Position numbers and translations under genes: made by a program. Positions 46,137-55,976 of a DNA stretch of 64,000 nt are shown here, one piece after another; within the stretch, counting starts at the first letter, position 1, and every line of letters begins with the position of its first letter. Source of the stretch: Sphingobacterium chungjuense (GTDB taxonomy: Bacteria > Bacteroidota > Bacteroidia > Sphingobacteriales > Sphingobacteriaceae); the NCBI RefSeq assembly GCF_011316935.1, contig NZ_WLYS01000001.1, forward strand, positions 930,001-994,000, given 5' to 3'. Below the pieces are notes generated by a model. The model was not told the DNA's origin. It worked only from the letters and a program-made list of their open reading frames with translations, and did not search any database.

Positions 46137-47210
46137 ATGAGGAAATTAATTAACCTATTGGTGTTGTCTGTGTGTTTGATTCCAGGATTAGGTTTTGCAC
46201 AGCAGTACAAACAAGAGGATGTTGTTATCAATACAAAAAAAGATACGATACAGATCGGTGCTACGATTACTGTTCCTGACAGTGCCGGTTCATTTCCTGC
46301 CCTAGTTCTACTTTCTGGAACTGGGCCGCAGGATCGTGATGGTACCATGGCGGGGCAAAAATTGTTTGCTCAGTTAGCAGATTACTTGAGTAATCGTGGA
46401 TATATCGTATTGCGAATGGATGATCGCGGTGTAGGAAAAACCACGGGAACTTATATGGATGCGACCACAGCGGATTTTGCCAAAGACGCTTTAGAAGCGA
46501 TAGAATATCTCAAAGCGTATCCACAAGTTGATGTGAATAAAATCGGTCTTCTAGGACATAGCGAGGGAGGTGCAGCAATGTCGATTGCGGCTTCTCAATC
46601 GGATGATGTTACTTTTTTAGTGAGTTTGGCGGGTTTAGCAACCAATGGTATGGAATCATTGTTGGTGCAGAACGAAAACATTGTGCGTAACTCGCCCGCA
46701 ACGCCTGTGGATCAAGGGCGCTACAATCAGATTAACCGATTGATGTTTTCTACGGCGTACCAATATGCCGAGTCAGATAGCTTGCATAGTAAGCTAAACG
46801 AAGTGTACGATTATTGGAAAATAAAAGATGATTTGTACTTCAAGACGTTGGGTATAGAGCACGACCATTTTAGATTTCCAATCTATTCTTATTCGCTGAA
46901 TGCTGCCGGTCCATGGTATCGATATTTCGTGCGTTACAACGCCGAAAAAGTATTGAGCCATGTCAAAGTGCCTATTTTGGCCATCAATGGTGATCAAGAT
47001 ATGTTTGTCGATCCCACTAATTTGGACGGCTGGAAAAATTACAGTCAGTCAGGACAAAAAGGTTTGGTCACTACGATCCTTTTGCCGCAGGTAAATCACC
47101 TGATGCAACAATGTGTGACTTGCGATACGAAGGAATATGCGGAGCTAGGCGCCATGCCAATTAGTACGTTGGCGCTCGTGGGTGATTGGTTAGACAAAAC
47201 GGTGAAATAA
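46137..47210 (+). CDS. Exported alpha/beta hydrolase
   Basis: A 357-residue serine hydrolase with a signal peptide (about 1-21, GLGFAQ). Nucleophile elbow GHSEGG near residue 142, acid in NGDQDMF and catalytic His in PQVNHLMQ, with the oxyanion region LLSGTGPQDRDG. It resembles dipeptidyl-peptidase/acyl-esterase-like hydrolases of the alpha/beta superfamily. It starts 1 nt after the TlpA stop and its stop overlaps the next start (TAATG), so the three genes are tightly coupled and likely process the imported ligand. Confidence 0.85.
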   Translation: MRKLINLLVLSVCLIPGLGFAQQYKQEDVVINTKKDTIQIGATITVPDSAGSFPALVLLSGTGPQDRDGTMAGQKLFAQLADYLSNRGYIVLRMDDRGVGKTTGTYMDATTADFAKDALEAIEYLKAYPQVDVNKIGLLGHSEGGAAMSIAASQSDDVTFLVSLAGLATNGMESLLVQNENIVRNSPATPVDQGRYNQINRLMFSTAYQYAESDSLHSKLNEVYDYWKIKDDLYFKTLGIEHDHFRFPIYSYSLNAAGPWYRYFVRYNAEKVLSHVKVPILAINGDQDMFVDPTNLDGWKNYSQSGQKGLVTTILLPQVNHLMQQCVTCDTKEYAELGAMPISTLALVGDWLDKTVK

Positions 47211-48490
47211 TGAAAAAGAGTTTTATTCTGATCGTTTTGTCTTTGGGGCTATTCGATACACTATCTGCACAGGAAAGTCAGTCCACTAAAAAGGTGAATA
47301 CGATTATAGAGCATCTCAATACAAAGAATAGCGATGCATTGTTGCGGATGATGGCCGATAGTGCCCGTATTGGCAATCTACCTGTGATGGATAACAGCAA
47401 AGTGGTGCCAGAGATCTTATCCAAATTCAATAGCATAACGGATTTTTCTGTTTCTAAGCAAGAGCATTTGCCGAATGGGGATCTGTTGATTTCTTTAGGT
47501 GTCACCTACCAAGATGGTAAGGAAGGGAAACCTACTTTTACCTTTAATAAAAAGGGTGATATCGTTAATCTAGGCATCATCAAGGCACGTCTGACTGGAA
47601 ATCCAGAGCGTGCCTTGGCAGATGCCAAAGCATCAGCCATACAGCCAGATACGGTGCAAATTCCATTTCAAATGATGAATGGTCTTATTTATGTACCCGC
47701 AAAACTGAATAATCAACAAGGATATTTCATGTTTGATAGCGGCGCGCCAGTACTAATTCTTCGAAAAAAATATATCAGTGAAGCCCACATCAGCAAAGAT
47801 GTATCGGTAGATTTTACGGGAATGGGCGGCATGATGCAAGACGTAAAATGGGCAACAGGGAATACCTTGGATTGGGGAGGTATTCAATTGAATGATCTTG
47901 ATGCTCCGGTCGCTTCCATGGATGACATGGAGTTAGAAAATGGCGTTCCTATTTTTGGATTGATGGGCTACGGCATTCTGAAAGGATATCAGCTTACCTT
48001 TGATTACGGTAAGCAACTACTTTTATTAGAAAAGGTGGATGAGCAAGGCAATTTGACGGGTACTCAATTTGCTAAAGGCGAAATTCTTTCTAGCTCAGTC
48101 ATGCGTATGAAAAGGCATATCCCTATTGTTGATGTACTAGTAGATGGAGCGGTCTATCCGATGGGGATTGACTGTGGTGCCAATGCAAACGTGATTAAAG
48201 TGGCAGCTGCGGAGGTCTTAGCCGAACATATGGATTATGACGAAGAGCAGGTTTCCATTAACGGAGTTGGCGGCTCTGCCCAGAATAACAAAGTGGGGTT
48301 TTTGATGCATTCCTCTGTTGGTGATGTAGATCTTGAAGATATGTATACCGCCGTGACAGATCAGATGATCGGTGGTGGTACGGGAGATCAGGCATTACCT
48401 ATTGTAGGTTTATTGGGGACTCCATTTTTGATCCAATATAAAATGACGTTGAATTTCAATAAAGGAGAGATTTCCTTTTATAAAAAATAA
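47210..48490 (+). CDS. Exported retropepsin-like aspartyl protease, two lobes
   Basis: About 426 residues from ATG 47210, which overlaps the preceding stop by 1 nt. Signal peptide about 1-20 (DTLSAQ), an NTF2/DUF3887-like domain (about 25-125), then two aspartyl-protease-like lobes. The first lobe has the standard triad FDSGAP; the second has IDCGAN, where Cys replaces the usual Ser/Thr after the catalytic Asp. Fold assignment is good; whether it is an active protease is open. Last gene of locus 1. Confidence 0.75.
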   Translation: MKKSFILIVLSLGLFDTLSAQESQSTKKVNTIIEHLNTKNSDALLRMMADSARIGNLPVMDNSKVVPEILSKFNSITDFSVSKQEHLPNGDLLISLGVTYQDGKEGKPTFTFNKKGDIVNLGIIKARLTGNPERALADAKASAIQPDTVQIPFQMMNGLIYVPAKLNNQQGYFMFDSGAPVLILRKKYISEAHISKDVSVDFTGMGGMMQDVKWATGNTLDWGGIQLNDLDAPVASMDDMELENGVPIFGLMGYGILKGYQLTFDYGKQLLLLEKVDEQGNLTGTQFAKGEILSSSVMRMKRHIPIVDVLVDGAVYPMGIDCGANANVIKVAAAEVLAEHMDYDEEQVSINGVGGSAQNNKVGFLMHSSVGDVDLEDMYTAVTDQMIGGGTGDQALPIVGLLGTPFLIQYKMTLNFNKGEISFYKK

Positions 48491-48517
48491 GTGTTCGTAG
48501 TTTAGTTTAATAAATAT

Positions 48518-48549
48518 AAGAGCCTGTTACCGAAAGGAAACAGGCTCTT
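48518..48549. terminator. Terminator between the two facing SusCD loci
   Basis: Perfect 11-bp inverted repeat (aagagcctgtt / aacaggctctt) with a 10-nt loop, 27 nt after the protease stop and 70 nt beyond the stop of the TlpA gene on the opposite strand. Confidence 0.82.
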
Positions 48550-48619
48550 TGAGATAGTAGCTATCATTGTATATTCATGAAGTAATGCTCAATACATCAC
48601 TCCCTAACGAGCTGAAAAA

Positions 48620-50101
48620 TTAAGATTTAGTTGCTGCCTGATAGGGTTTTTTAGCTGCCTCAATAAGCTCCTTCATCTCCATTTTGATATAATCTACATT
48701 GGGTGATGAGCCAGTTAAGAAATAGCGAATCTTACCATCTGCGTCGATTATAAACTTCGCTGGAATTCCTCTCACGCCAAATTTCCCAGCCAATACTTCT
48801 CCCGTTTGCGCATCTTTCTGATCGTCATACAATACCTCAAAAGGGTAGTTGTTTTTCTCGATGAATGATACCACATTTTTCTTGTATTCTTTGTCGCGTT
48901 CCCAAGTGTTGATGAATAAAAACTGTACGTTTTCATCGTTCTCGTACATGGCTTGAGCAGCTTGCATGCCCGGGAAGGAACGAATACATGGCTGACACCA
49001 TGTTGCCCAGAAATCCAAAACGACCACTTTGCCTTTCAGGCTGGCCAAGCTTACTTTTTCGCCCTTAAGGTTCAGCAAGTCGAATGCTGGAGCCTCCTTG
49101 TAGACCGCCATTTCTTTCATGTGCTCTTGGATAGATTTTACTAGCTCCTGCTTCAGGCCGGTGTTGTACCGTTCATAACCTTGCATAGAACCATTCAGCT
49201 CTTCGTAGAGTTTTTTCAAATCATTCTCTACGTTAAATTGGCCTTTGGCATACAGTTTCGACAGCACATTATATGCCTCCAATTTACGGTTTGTGCCCAT
49301 CAACGATTTGTAGTACACATTCGATAAACCATCTGCCTGCTCTGGCGCAACCGCCATCGCCTTCTCAATAAGATCCAATGCTTCGGCGTATTCTCCGCGG
49401 TTTACTAAAATGCCCACGTATGAAGACATAGAACTCGCATAACCCATTGCAGCAAATTTGGCTTTATTATCCTTTTGCTCTTCGGGCAGGCTAATGTAAT
49501 AATAAGCGTCGTCCATCGCGACCTTCAATAGCGGCGCTGCAGAAACCGTGTCGCCCGCCGCTAATAAAGTTTGTCCGACAGGGAGATAACCGTTCCCACG
49601 CCAAAAACGCTCGTGCATCTGCTCCAAATATTGAATTGCTTGCGTTGGTTTTTCTTCTTTGGCAAAAGTTCCCGCCAAATTAGCGAGCACATAATCGTAA
49701 GTGAGCTCTTGTTCTGGGAAGTTTTTCACCGGCCATTTTTTGACCAACTCTTTATATGCCTTTTCTTTCGCGGCACTACCTTCGGCCTCATAAAATACCT
49801 CAGTGATGTATGTATCTCTGGTCAGACTGCCTTTCGGGAATTTCTTTGTAGCCGTCTTGGTTACGGCCTCCATCTTATCCTCGTGGTCGAGCGTACGAAG
49901 GATGTTGATCGTCATGCGGTAATCTTGTTCGGCCTTCAAGTTTTTGACGTCACTAAACAACACATTCGCTAAGGAATCCTTCTGTTCTAGTGTGCCATTT
50001 TCTATGACGCCGCGATTTTTTTGGTACAGGTTTTCTGGCTGCTGCTGTGCGTAACTAAAAGTCGCGGTAAGGAGCATAGCTATCAATAGTTTAGTTTTCA
50101 T
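48620..50101 (-). CDS. TlpA-like thioredoxin with helical N-terminal region (locus 2)
   Basis: A 493-residue exported protein: signal peptide about 1-18 (ATFSYAQ), helical TPR-like region to about residue 330, and a C-terminal TlpA/ResA thioredoxin domain with WCQPC and the cis-proline loop GIPAKF. Same architecture as the TlpA protein of locus 1 but without its N-terminal beta-domain and clearly diverged in sequence. It is the last gene of the minus-strand SusCD locus, 34 nt after susD 2. Confidence 0.88.
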   Translation of the reverse strand: MKTKLLIAMLLTATFSYAQQQPENLYQKNRGVIENGTLEQKDSLANVLFSDVKNLKAEQDYRMTINILRTLDHEDKMEAVTKTATKKFPKGSLTRDTYITEVFYEAEGSAAKEKAYKELVKKWPVKNFPEQELTYDYVLANLAGTFAKEEKPTQAIQYLEQMHERFWRGNGYLPVGQTLLAAGDTVSAAPLLKVAMDDAYYYISLPEEQKDNKAKFAAMGYASSMSSYVGILVNRGEYAEALDLIEKAMAVAPEQADGLSNVYYKSLMGTNRKLEAYNVLSKLYAKGQFNVENDLKKLYEELNGSMQGYERYNTGLKQELVKSIQEHMKEMAVYKEAPAFDLLNLKGEKVSLASLKGKVVVLDFWATWCQPCIRSFPGMQAAQAMYENDENVQFLFINTWERDKEYKKNVVSFIEKNNYPFEVLYDDQKDAQTGEVLAGKFGVRGIPAKFIIDADGKIRYFLTGSSPNVDYIKMEMKELIEAAKKPYQAATKS

Positions 50102-50135
50102 CTTGTCTATGTTTTTATGGTTGACGTATGTAATG

Positions 50136-51509
50136 CTAATTTTCGTATCCTGCGTTTTGAGTCAGGTTATTGTTTAAGAGAATCTGTGCGTTCGGAATTG
50201 GGAAGAGCACATCTGTAGGCTGCCAGTTCGCCTTGATTGGAGACAAGACTGCGGTCGCCCGATTGGTGCGTTTTAAATCAAACCAACGGTGTCCAAGCTC
50301 CCCGAAAAACTCATGCAAGCGTTCCGTTTCGATCGCCGTCAGCAGTTGCGTTTGCGTGAGCGATGCAGATAGTCCAGCTAATCCCGCACGCGTGCGGATG
50401 GCATCGACATCTTCTTTCGCTCCAGAAAGATTGTTGCGGTTAGCGCGAGCTTCGGCACGGATCAGGTACTGTTCTGCCAAGCGCAGTACAATATGGTATT
50501 CATTGCCGGTTCCGGACGAAACTTTATACTTTGTAATAGCATAATACGCTTTGCCCGACACTGTTTTTGGCGTAGCCCAGTTGCTTTTCCGTAAATCTAC
50601 TGTAGGAGTCGTTTCAAAGCTATTGTATGCCGCATCTGGTAGCGTGTAGGCTGGGATTACATTGGCCACGGTAATGTAGTTCGCTCCGAACGTGGTGACA
50701 CCATTTAGGTTGGCAATCTGGAAAATCACCTCGTTACTTGTGTTGGTGAAGTTACTGGTTGTTGCTGGAAGGCCATACTCCGTAGCCTGCAACACTTTTG
50801 TAGCTTGAGATTCGGCTTTTTCCCAATCATTTCGGTAGAGATACACGCGAGCCAATAAAGCACTGGCCGCATGTTTATTAACGCGTGCGCGGAATGTGCC
50901 TTCATAGGCTGTAGGCAGTTTACTTTCGGCATCAGTAAGATCGGCAATAATCTGTGTATATACTTGATCGGCAGACGTTCTTGCTAAAGAAGCTTGATCA
51001 AACACTTCCAAATCGCTTAGCACATGCAAAGGCACATCGCCATATAAATTGACCAGATAGAGGTAGGTATATGCGCGCATAAATTTGGCCTCTCCCAAGA
51101 GTTGGTCTTTCACGGCCGGTGTTAATGTAGTAGATCGTTCTAAGCCAAAGATCGCATTGTTGGTGTTTTTAACCAGCTGGTACAGACTTCCCCACAAGTT
51201 GTTGACATAACTATTGGTATTCAACAAACCATTGTTGGCAAACTCCAGTAAACCAGCATCGGCAGCATTATATTGCAAATCATCGGCGGCCATTCCTGAG
51301 TAAAAGGTGGTAGTGCCTAAGTTACCTATGCCGGAAACATATAGCCCGAGAACCACGCTGCGAGCGGAAGCATCGGTGCGAAAGGCATCATCTAACAACA
51401 CTTGTGTAGGCGGTGCGCCCAGCTCCACAAATTTCTCGCAAGATGTAGAGAGCAGCGATCCGGCTAGGATCGCAGCAGAAAATATATGTTTATTTAAAAT
51501 GGTTTTCAT
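50136..51509 (-). CDS. SusD/RagB surface lipoprotein 2
   Basis: A 457-residue SusD-family lipoprotein: signal ending LLSTSCEKF with the acylated Cys near residue 24, LLGEAKFMRAYTYLYLVNLYGDVPL near residue 125 (family hallmark), and the C-terminal RLHEFFGELGHRWFDLKRTNRA. It is the lid for SusC 2, whose gene ends 8 nt upstream. It belongs to the common RagB subtype and is only distantly similar to SusD 1. Confidence 0.95.
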   Translation of the reverse strand: MKTILNKHIFSAAILAGSLLSTSCEKFVELGAPPTQVLLDDAFRTDASARSVVLGLYVSGIGNLGTTTFYSGMAADDLQYNAADAGLLEFANNGLLNTNSYVNNLWGSLYQLVKNTNNAIFGLERSTTLTPAVKDQLLGEAKFMRAYTYLYLVNLYGDVPLHVLSDLEVFDQASLARTSADQVYTQIIADLTDAESKLPTAYEGTFRARVNKHAASALLARVYLYRNDWEKAESQATKVLQATEYGLPATTSNFTNTSNEVIFQIANLNGVTTFGANYITVANVIPAYTLPDAAYNSFETTPTVDLRKSNWATPKTVSGKAYYAITKYKVSSGTGNEYHIVLRLAEQYLIRAEARANRNNLSGAKEDVDAIRTRAGLAGLSASLTQTQLLTAIETERLHEFFGELGHRWFDLKRTNRATAVLSPIKANWQPTDVLFPIPNAQILLNNNLTQNAGYEN

Positions 51510-51517
51510 GGTGGTAA

Positions 51518-54500
51518 TTAAAATTGACAGTTAAATCCAAAAACAATAGTTCTAAGCGGTGGCAACACCTGCCCGATGGTTCCGGTGCCCAATCCTGATG
51601 GGCCACCCTGTACGGTGGTTTCGGTATCGAGCACATACTTGTTTTTTGCCCAAGTAAACAGATTTTGTCCTTGTGCGAAGATGTTGACATTCGACATCTT
51701 CGTGCTGGATAGCCAACTGGCTGGCAAGCGATAGGATAAGTTTACAGAGCGAAGTTTGATGTAAGAGGCATCGCCATATACCGCATTCGAATTCGTAAAT
51801 TGGTTGTACGAGGTATATACGGGATTGCCAGCCGTAGTCGTGGCAGCTGGAATATCTGAACTACTATTTTCTGGTGTCCAGCGGCCTAACCAGTACTCGT
51901 TCTGATTTACCATAGCTCCAGGTCTGGTATTTAAGATTTTGGTCACGCCAAAACGGTGATTAAACTGGAAAAATACACCGAGTTCAAATCCTCTGTAAGT
52001 AAACGTGTTGTTAAAACCACCATAGAATGGTGTTCCTAAATCAGCAATATAACGATCATCTAAATTAATCACACCGTCTCCATTACGATCTTCATACATC
52101 GCAGCGCCGGTAGTAGGATTCACACCTTGGTAATTGTACAAGCGCACTAAGTTAATGGGTTCGTCAACGATGAAGCTACTGGCGAAGAAGGATTGTTCGA
52201 TATTTGGAAATTCGAGCAACTTGTTCCGGAAGAAGGTGAAGTTGGTCGATGTCTTCCAAGAGAAATCCTGACTTTCGATGTTCGTGGTGTTCAGTTCCAG
52301 CTCCAATCCCGTGTTTTGTATTACTGCTGGCAGGTTGGAGGTGTAGCTGTTATAACCCACTTGTGTAGGCAAACCTGCAGAAGTGATCTGATCGCCAGAT
52401 CTATTTCTAAAGTAATTTGCTGTGAATAAAATGCGATCTTTCAGGAAACCCAAGTCTAATGCAAACTCCAGTTTCTTTGTGGTTTCCCATTGGATAAACT
52501 CATTCGGTAAAGTCACCAAGTTCATCGTTGCATTGCCCAGATAAGCTTGCGAGGAAGAATATAATTGCAGGTAGATGTAATTTGATATTTGATCATTACC
52601 CGTCGTTCCAAAACTTCCACGGAGCTTACCGAAACTCAGAAAATCAACATTATCGGCTACAAAATCTTCTTTCGAGAATATCCAGCCCATACCAACGGCA
52701 CCAAAATTTCCGAAGCGATTCTTCGGGCCAAAGCGCGACGATCCATCTCGACGGAAAGTACCGTTAAAGAGGTATTTCTCTTTCCAGTCGTAGTTTAGCT
52801 TACCAAATACCGCATTGTACTTGTACATCACTAAGTTGTTGTTCGCTGTAAATAGGCCAGCAGCACTCAGTGAGCCCAAAAGGGCATCATTGCTATAGTT
52901 CGATCCATTGGTAGTTTGTGTAGCCGAAGAGTTTTGTTGAAAACTCGTTCCCAATAAGGCAGTCAAATTTCCGTCTCCAATCACTTTGCTGTAATTCAAC
53001 GTTGGTTCGATGATCCAGTTCTGCGCTTTGGTATTTGAAAAAGACGAAGTACCCAATGTCGTCGCTACGGTATTATTTAAACTCGTGGAAGGCGTTTGAT
53101 TATTTTGCTGCAATTGCGTGATGGTATAACCAAAATTTGCTTTGGCTACGAATCCGGGAGCGATATTATAGCTCAGGTTGGCATTTGAAATCAAGTTGTT
53201 GGTCTTGCCAATGTATTTTCGATCGAGCATGGCAATGGGATTGCTGATCCCAAATGAGGAAGGCAACCAATAGTAGGTGCCATTTTCATTGTAAATCGGA
53301 TAATTTGGTGGCAAGTTGTAAAAAGAAGATACATCTGAGCTCGGCATATCCGTCATGTCGTTGGCATAACTTACCGAGAAAGCCGCATTGAATCTACCAT
53401 CGCTAGATTTATGATCTAGATTTAGACGAGAGGTAAAACGGCTGTTCTCACTATCGCCGTAGAATACCGTGCTTTCCCTTCTGTAACCCGAGTTAAAGAA
53501 GAAACGCGTGTATTCATTTCCGCCAGATAGATTGGCCTGCGCATCGGTAATATGTCCGGTATTTCCTATCAGCAATTTCTGCCAATCCGTTGCGGCATTT
53601 TGATCCCATACCGTCAGATCCGGTGCATTAGCTGTCGTAGGTGTTACACCATCATTCGCAAAAGCCTCTCTCCGTAAAGCCAAGTAATCCGGCAAGTTCA
53701 GCATCGGAATAAAGCGATTTACCTCCGTAATACCGGTGTTAAAATTGACACCAACTCGTGTACGGCCTGAAACTCCTTTCTTCGTGGTAATCAAGACGAC
53801 ACCGTTGGCTCCACGACTACCATAAATAGCGGTAGCATCGGCATCTTTCAAGATATCAATCCGTTCAATATCGGATGGATTAATCATGTTGAATGGGCTC
53901 AGTCCGCCAGACGCACCTGATATACCAAAGGCATTTAGATTATCCGTTGCTGGTGCGCCACCGTTGAAGTTGGTGAAAGGTACGCCATCCACTACATAAA
54001 GTGGAATAGATCCAGAAGTCGTACCGCTTAGCGATGCCTGATTTCTGATTTGCACTTGAACAGCACTGCCCGGCACACCGTTATTTTGTGCAATCAGCAC
54101 GCCCGGCATTCTGCCGGAAAGCGCAGCAAGCGGATTGCCTACCGGTTGTGCTTCGATATCTTTGGCCGTAATAGACGCGACTGAACCGGTGTTGAGACGA
54201 CGCGTTGTCGTACCATATCCGATAACGACGACTTCCTCCAAACTTCCTTTTTCGGGTACCAATTTTATAGGAGTATTTGTTTTCGGCAGATCTTTCGCAG
54301 GGATTTCCAATTTTTGATAACCGATAAAGGAGAATATCAGGGTAAGGTTGTCTCCTTCGAGCAACATCCCCCAATGTCCGTTGGCATCTGTCGCGGTACT
54401 GGTTTGCATGTTGCGGTAATCTAATTTCTGGTAATTTTTGACCACAATGCTAACGCCTGCTAATGGTTCGCCGACCTCGTTGACCACTTGTCCGGCAACT

Positions 54501-54847
54501 CGCGTTTTAGGTTGGGCATTTTCGCGGATGGAGATGATATCATTATTCATCACTTGCCAGGTCAGGTTGCTTCCTTCCAGAGATTTACTCAGAATCTCTT
54601 TGACCGTCAATTGCTTTCCAACTAAGTTAATCGTCTTGTTGGGGAGGCTATTTTTACTGTAAAACATTTTGTACTTACTCTGCTCATTGATAGATGTAAA
54701 CACATCCTCCAGCTGTCCATCTCGAATAGAGATGTCCATCTTTTGAGTTTGAGAATAAGCGTATCCCGGCACATGGAGATGTGTTAAGCAGGATAATAGG
54801 ATGGCGAGCCTCGCAGTCCTAGTTAGGTTAGGTAGTTTAGTATTCAT
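51518..54847 (-). CDS. SusC/RagA TonB-dependent outer-membrane transporter 2 (with STN domain)
   Basis: An 1109-residue importer: signal peptide (to about residue 32), STN domain (about 37-110), carboxypeptidase-regulatory-like domain (about 118-205), plug beginning EEVVVIGYGTTTRR (the usual TonB-box/plug entry) with YGSRGANGVVLITTKKG, and a barrel ending VFGFNCQF. Its STN domain would signal to FecR 2, encoded 29 nt upstream. It is more canonical than SusC 1. Confidence 0.96.
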   Translation of the reverse strand: MNTKLPNLTRTARLAILLSCLTHLHVPGYAYSQTQKMDISIRDGQLEDVFTSINEQSKYKMFYSKNSLPNKTINLVGKQLTVKEILSKSLEGSNLTWQVMNNDIISIRENAQPKTRVAGQVVNEVGEPLAGVSIVVKNYQKLDYRNMQTSTATDANGHWGMLLEGDNLTLIFSFIGYQKLEIPAKDLPKTNTPIKLVPEKGSLEEVVVIGYGTTTRRLNTGSVASITAKDIEAQPVGNPLAALSGRMPGVLIAQNNGVPGSAVQVQIRNQASLSGTTSGSIPLYVVDGVPFTNFNGGAPATDNLNAFGISGASGGLSPFNMINPSDIERIDILKDADATAIYGSRGANGVVLITTKKGVSGRTRVGVNFNTGITEVNRFIPMLNLPDYLALRREAFANDGVTPTTANAPDLTVWDQNAATDWQKLLIGNTGHITDAQANLSGGNEYTRFFFNSGYRRESTVFYGDSENSRFTSRLNLDHKSSDGRFNAAFSVSYANDMTDMPSSDVSSFYNLPPNYPIYNENGTYYWLPSSFGISNPIAMLDRKYIGKTNNLISNANLSYNIAPGFVAKANFGYTITQLQQNNQTPSTSLNNTVATTLGTSSFSNTKAQNWIIEPTLNYSKVIGDGNLTALLGTSFQQNSSATQTTNGSNYSNDALLGSLSAAGLFTANNNLVMYKYNAVFGKLNYDWKEKYLFNGTFRRDGSSRFGPKNRFGNFGAVGMGWIFSKEDFVADNVDFLSFGKLRGSFGTTGNDQISNYIYLQLYSSSQAYLGNATMNLVTLPNEFIQWETTKKLEFALDLGFLKDRILFTANYFRNRSGDQITSAGLPTQVGYNSYTSNLPAVIQNTGLELELNTTNIESQDFSWKTSTNFTFFRNKLLEFPNIEQSFFASSFIVDEPINLVRLYNYQGVNPTTGAAMYEDRNGDGVINLDDRYIADLGTPFYGGFNNTFTYRGFELGVFFQFNHRFGVTKILNTRPGAMVNQNEYWLGRWTPENSSSDIPAATTTAGNPVYTSYNQFTNSNAVYGDASYIKLRSVNLSYRLPASWLSSTKMSNVNIFAQGQNLFTWAKNKYVLDTETTVQGGPSGLGTGTIGQVLPPLRTIVFGFNCQF

Positions 54848-54876
54848 AAGTTTGTGTAGATGCTATTATTCTTGTA

Positions 54877-55899
54877 TTATGGCGTCGTGATGCTGATGTT
54901 TCCGGCGGTGTCTTTTTGATAACGAAATGCTGCTACGGCCTGCAAGCCTTGCAGTATATCGTCCACCGGTTCGTTATCGAAGGTGGCGGAATACACCTGA
55001 TTTGCAACTGCTTGATTTTTTATCGTGATTTTTACGCCGTAGATGCGTTCTAGTCTACGAGCTATCTGGGCGAGCGATTCGTCCATAATCGTCACCCGTT
55101 TGATCATCCATTCTGTCTCGGTAGACTGACCATCTTTTTCAGAAATAGCGATCGGTCTAATATTAGTCGCGACGTTAGGGAGTGTGTGTGGTTCATTCTT
55201 TTCCCGAATGGCTTTCATTGCTTCAACAGGTGGATTTTCTAGTACGAATTTCTCTTTTGGTTTTAAGATGAATTTTTCCTTTTCCTGTCCTGTTTTCCAT
55301 ACTTCCACCTGACCACGAATAAGCGACGTTTCGGCCTGTTGATCCTCTTGATAATCTCGTACATTGAAAGCGGTTCCTAATACGCGGATTTCCATGCGAG
55401 GCGTGTGAATCAAAAAGGGTTTCTCTGCGTCTTTTGCCACATCAAAATAAGCTTCTCCAATCAGTGTTACTTCCCGCGTTGCAGCATCTTCAAATGATTT
55501 TGGGTAGATCAGCTTGCTTGATCCATTTAAGGTGATTTTCGAGCCATCTTCCAACATGATTTCTCGCATTTCACCACCGGCGATTTGTATCATCTCCGTT
55601 TTTTGGAAATAGTTTGTTTGTAGATAGTAGCCAAGCAAAAGTAGTCCGAACAGTAATGTGGCTGCTGCGGCAAAGCGAACTCTATTATTGGGTGCACGAT
55701 AGGGAGAAACCGATTTTTTCATGTTGGCTTCCACAGTGGCTAGATTTTCCGCTAACTCTGCATCACTAATATGATGCTTAGATCGTTGAGCATAATGCAA
55801 GTAAAAACTGTCTAGCCAGCGCTTTTCCGCTGGTGTAATAGGCCCTCCGTTGCGATACCGTTTTAATAACTGCTCGATATCCTTTTTATCCATGTTCAT
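54877..55899 (-). CDS. FecR-family anti-sigma factor 2
   Basis: A 340-residue membrane signal transducer with the same order as FecR 1: cytosolic N-terminus, TM helix (about 74-93, RFAAAATLLFGLLLLGYYL), FecR domain (AGGEMREIMLEDGSKITLN, RVLGTAFNVRDYQED) and a C-terminal DUF4974/STN-like domain (about 268-340). Two ATGs (55899, 55893) are possible starts. It should regulate the sigma factor encoded 77 nt upstream. Confidence 0.92.
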   Translation of the reverse strand: MNMDKKDIEQLLKRYRNGGPITPAEKRWLDSFYLHYAQRSKHHISDAELAENLATVEANMKKSVSPYRAPNNRVRFAAAATLLFGLLLLGYYLQTNYFQKTEMIQIAGGEMREIMLEDGSKITLNGSSKLIYPKSFEDAATREVTLIGEAYFDVAKDAEKPFLIHTPRMEIRVLGTAFNVRDYQEDQQAETSLIRGQVEVWKTGQEKEKFILKPKEKFVLENPPVEAMKAIREKNEPHTLPNVATNIRPIAISEKDGQSTETEWMIKRVTIMDESLAQIARRLERIYGVKITIKNQAVANQVYSATFDNEPVDDILQGLQAVAAFRYQKDTAGNISITTP

Positions 55900-55931
55900 A
55901 GGTTGTTTTTTCCCGGCATTGCTGTCGGTTA

Positions 55932-55946
55932 GTTATACATATGACG
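55932..55946 (-). promoter_or_regulatory. ECF-type promoter candidate upstream of fecR 2
   Basis: On the minus strand CGTCATATGTATAAC, 33 nt before the FecR 2 ATG. It resembles the CGTTACATACATATAA block in the same position in locus 1, which supports a shared ECF-dependent promoter or operator. Confidence 0.4.
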
Positions 55947-55976
55947 GGGAACTAAAGGAAAGGGAGTACTGTAATA

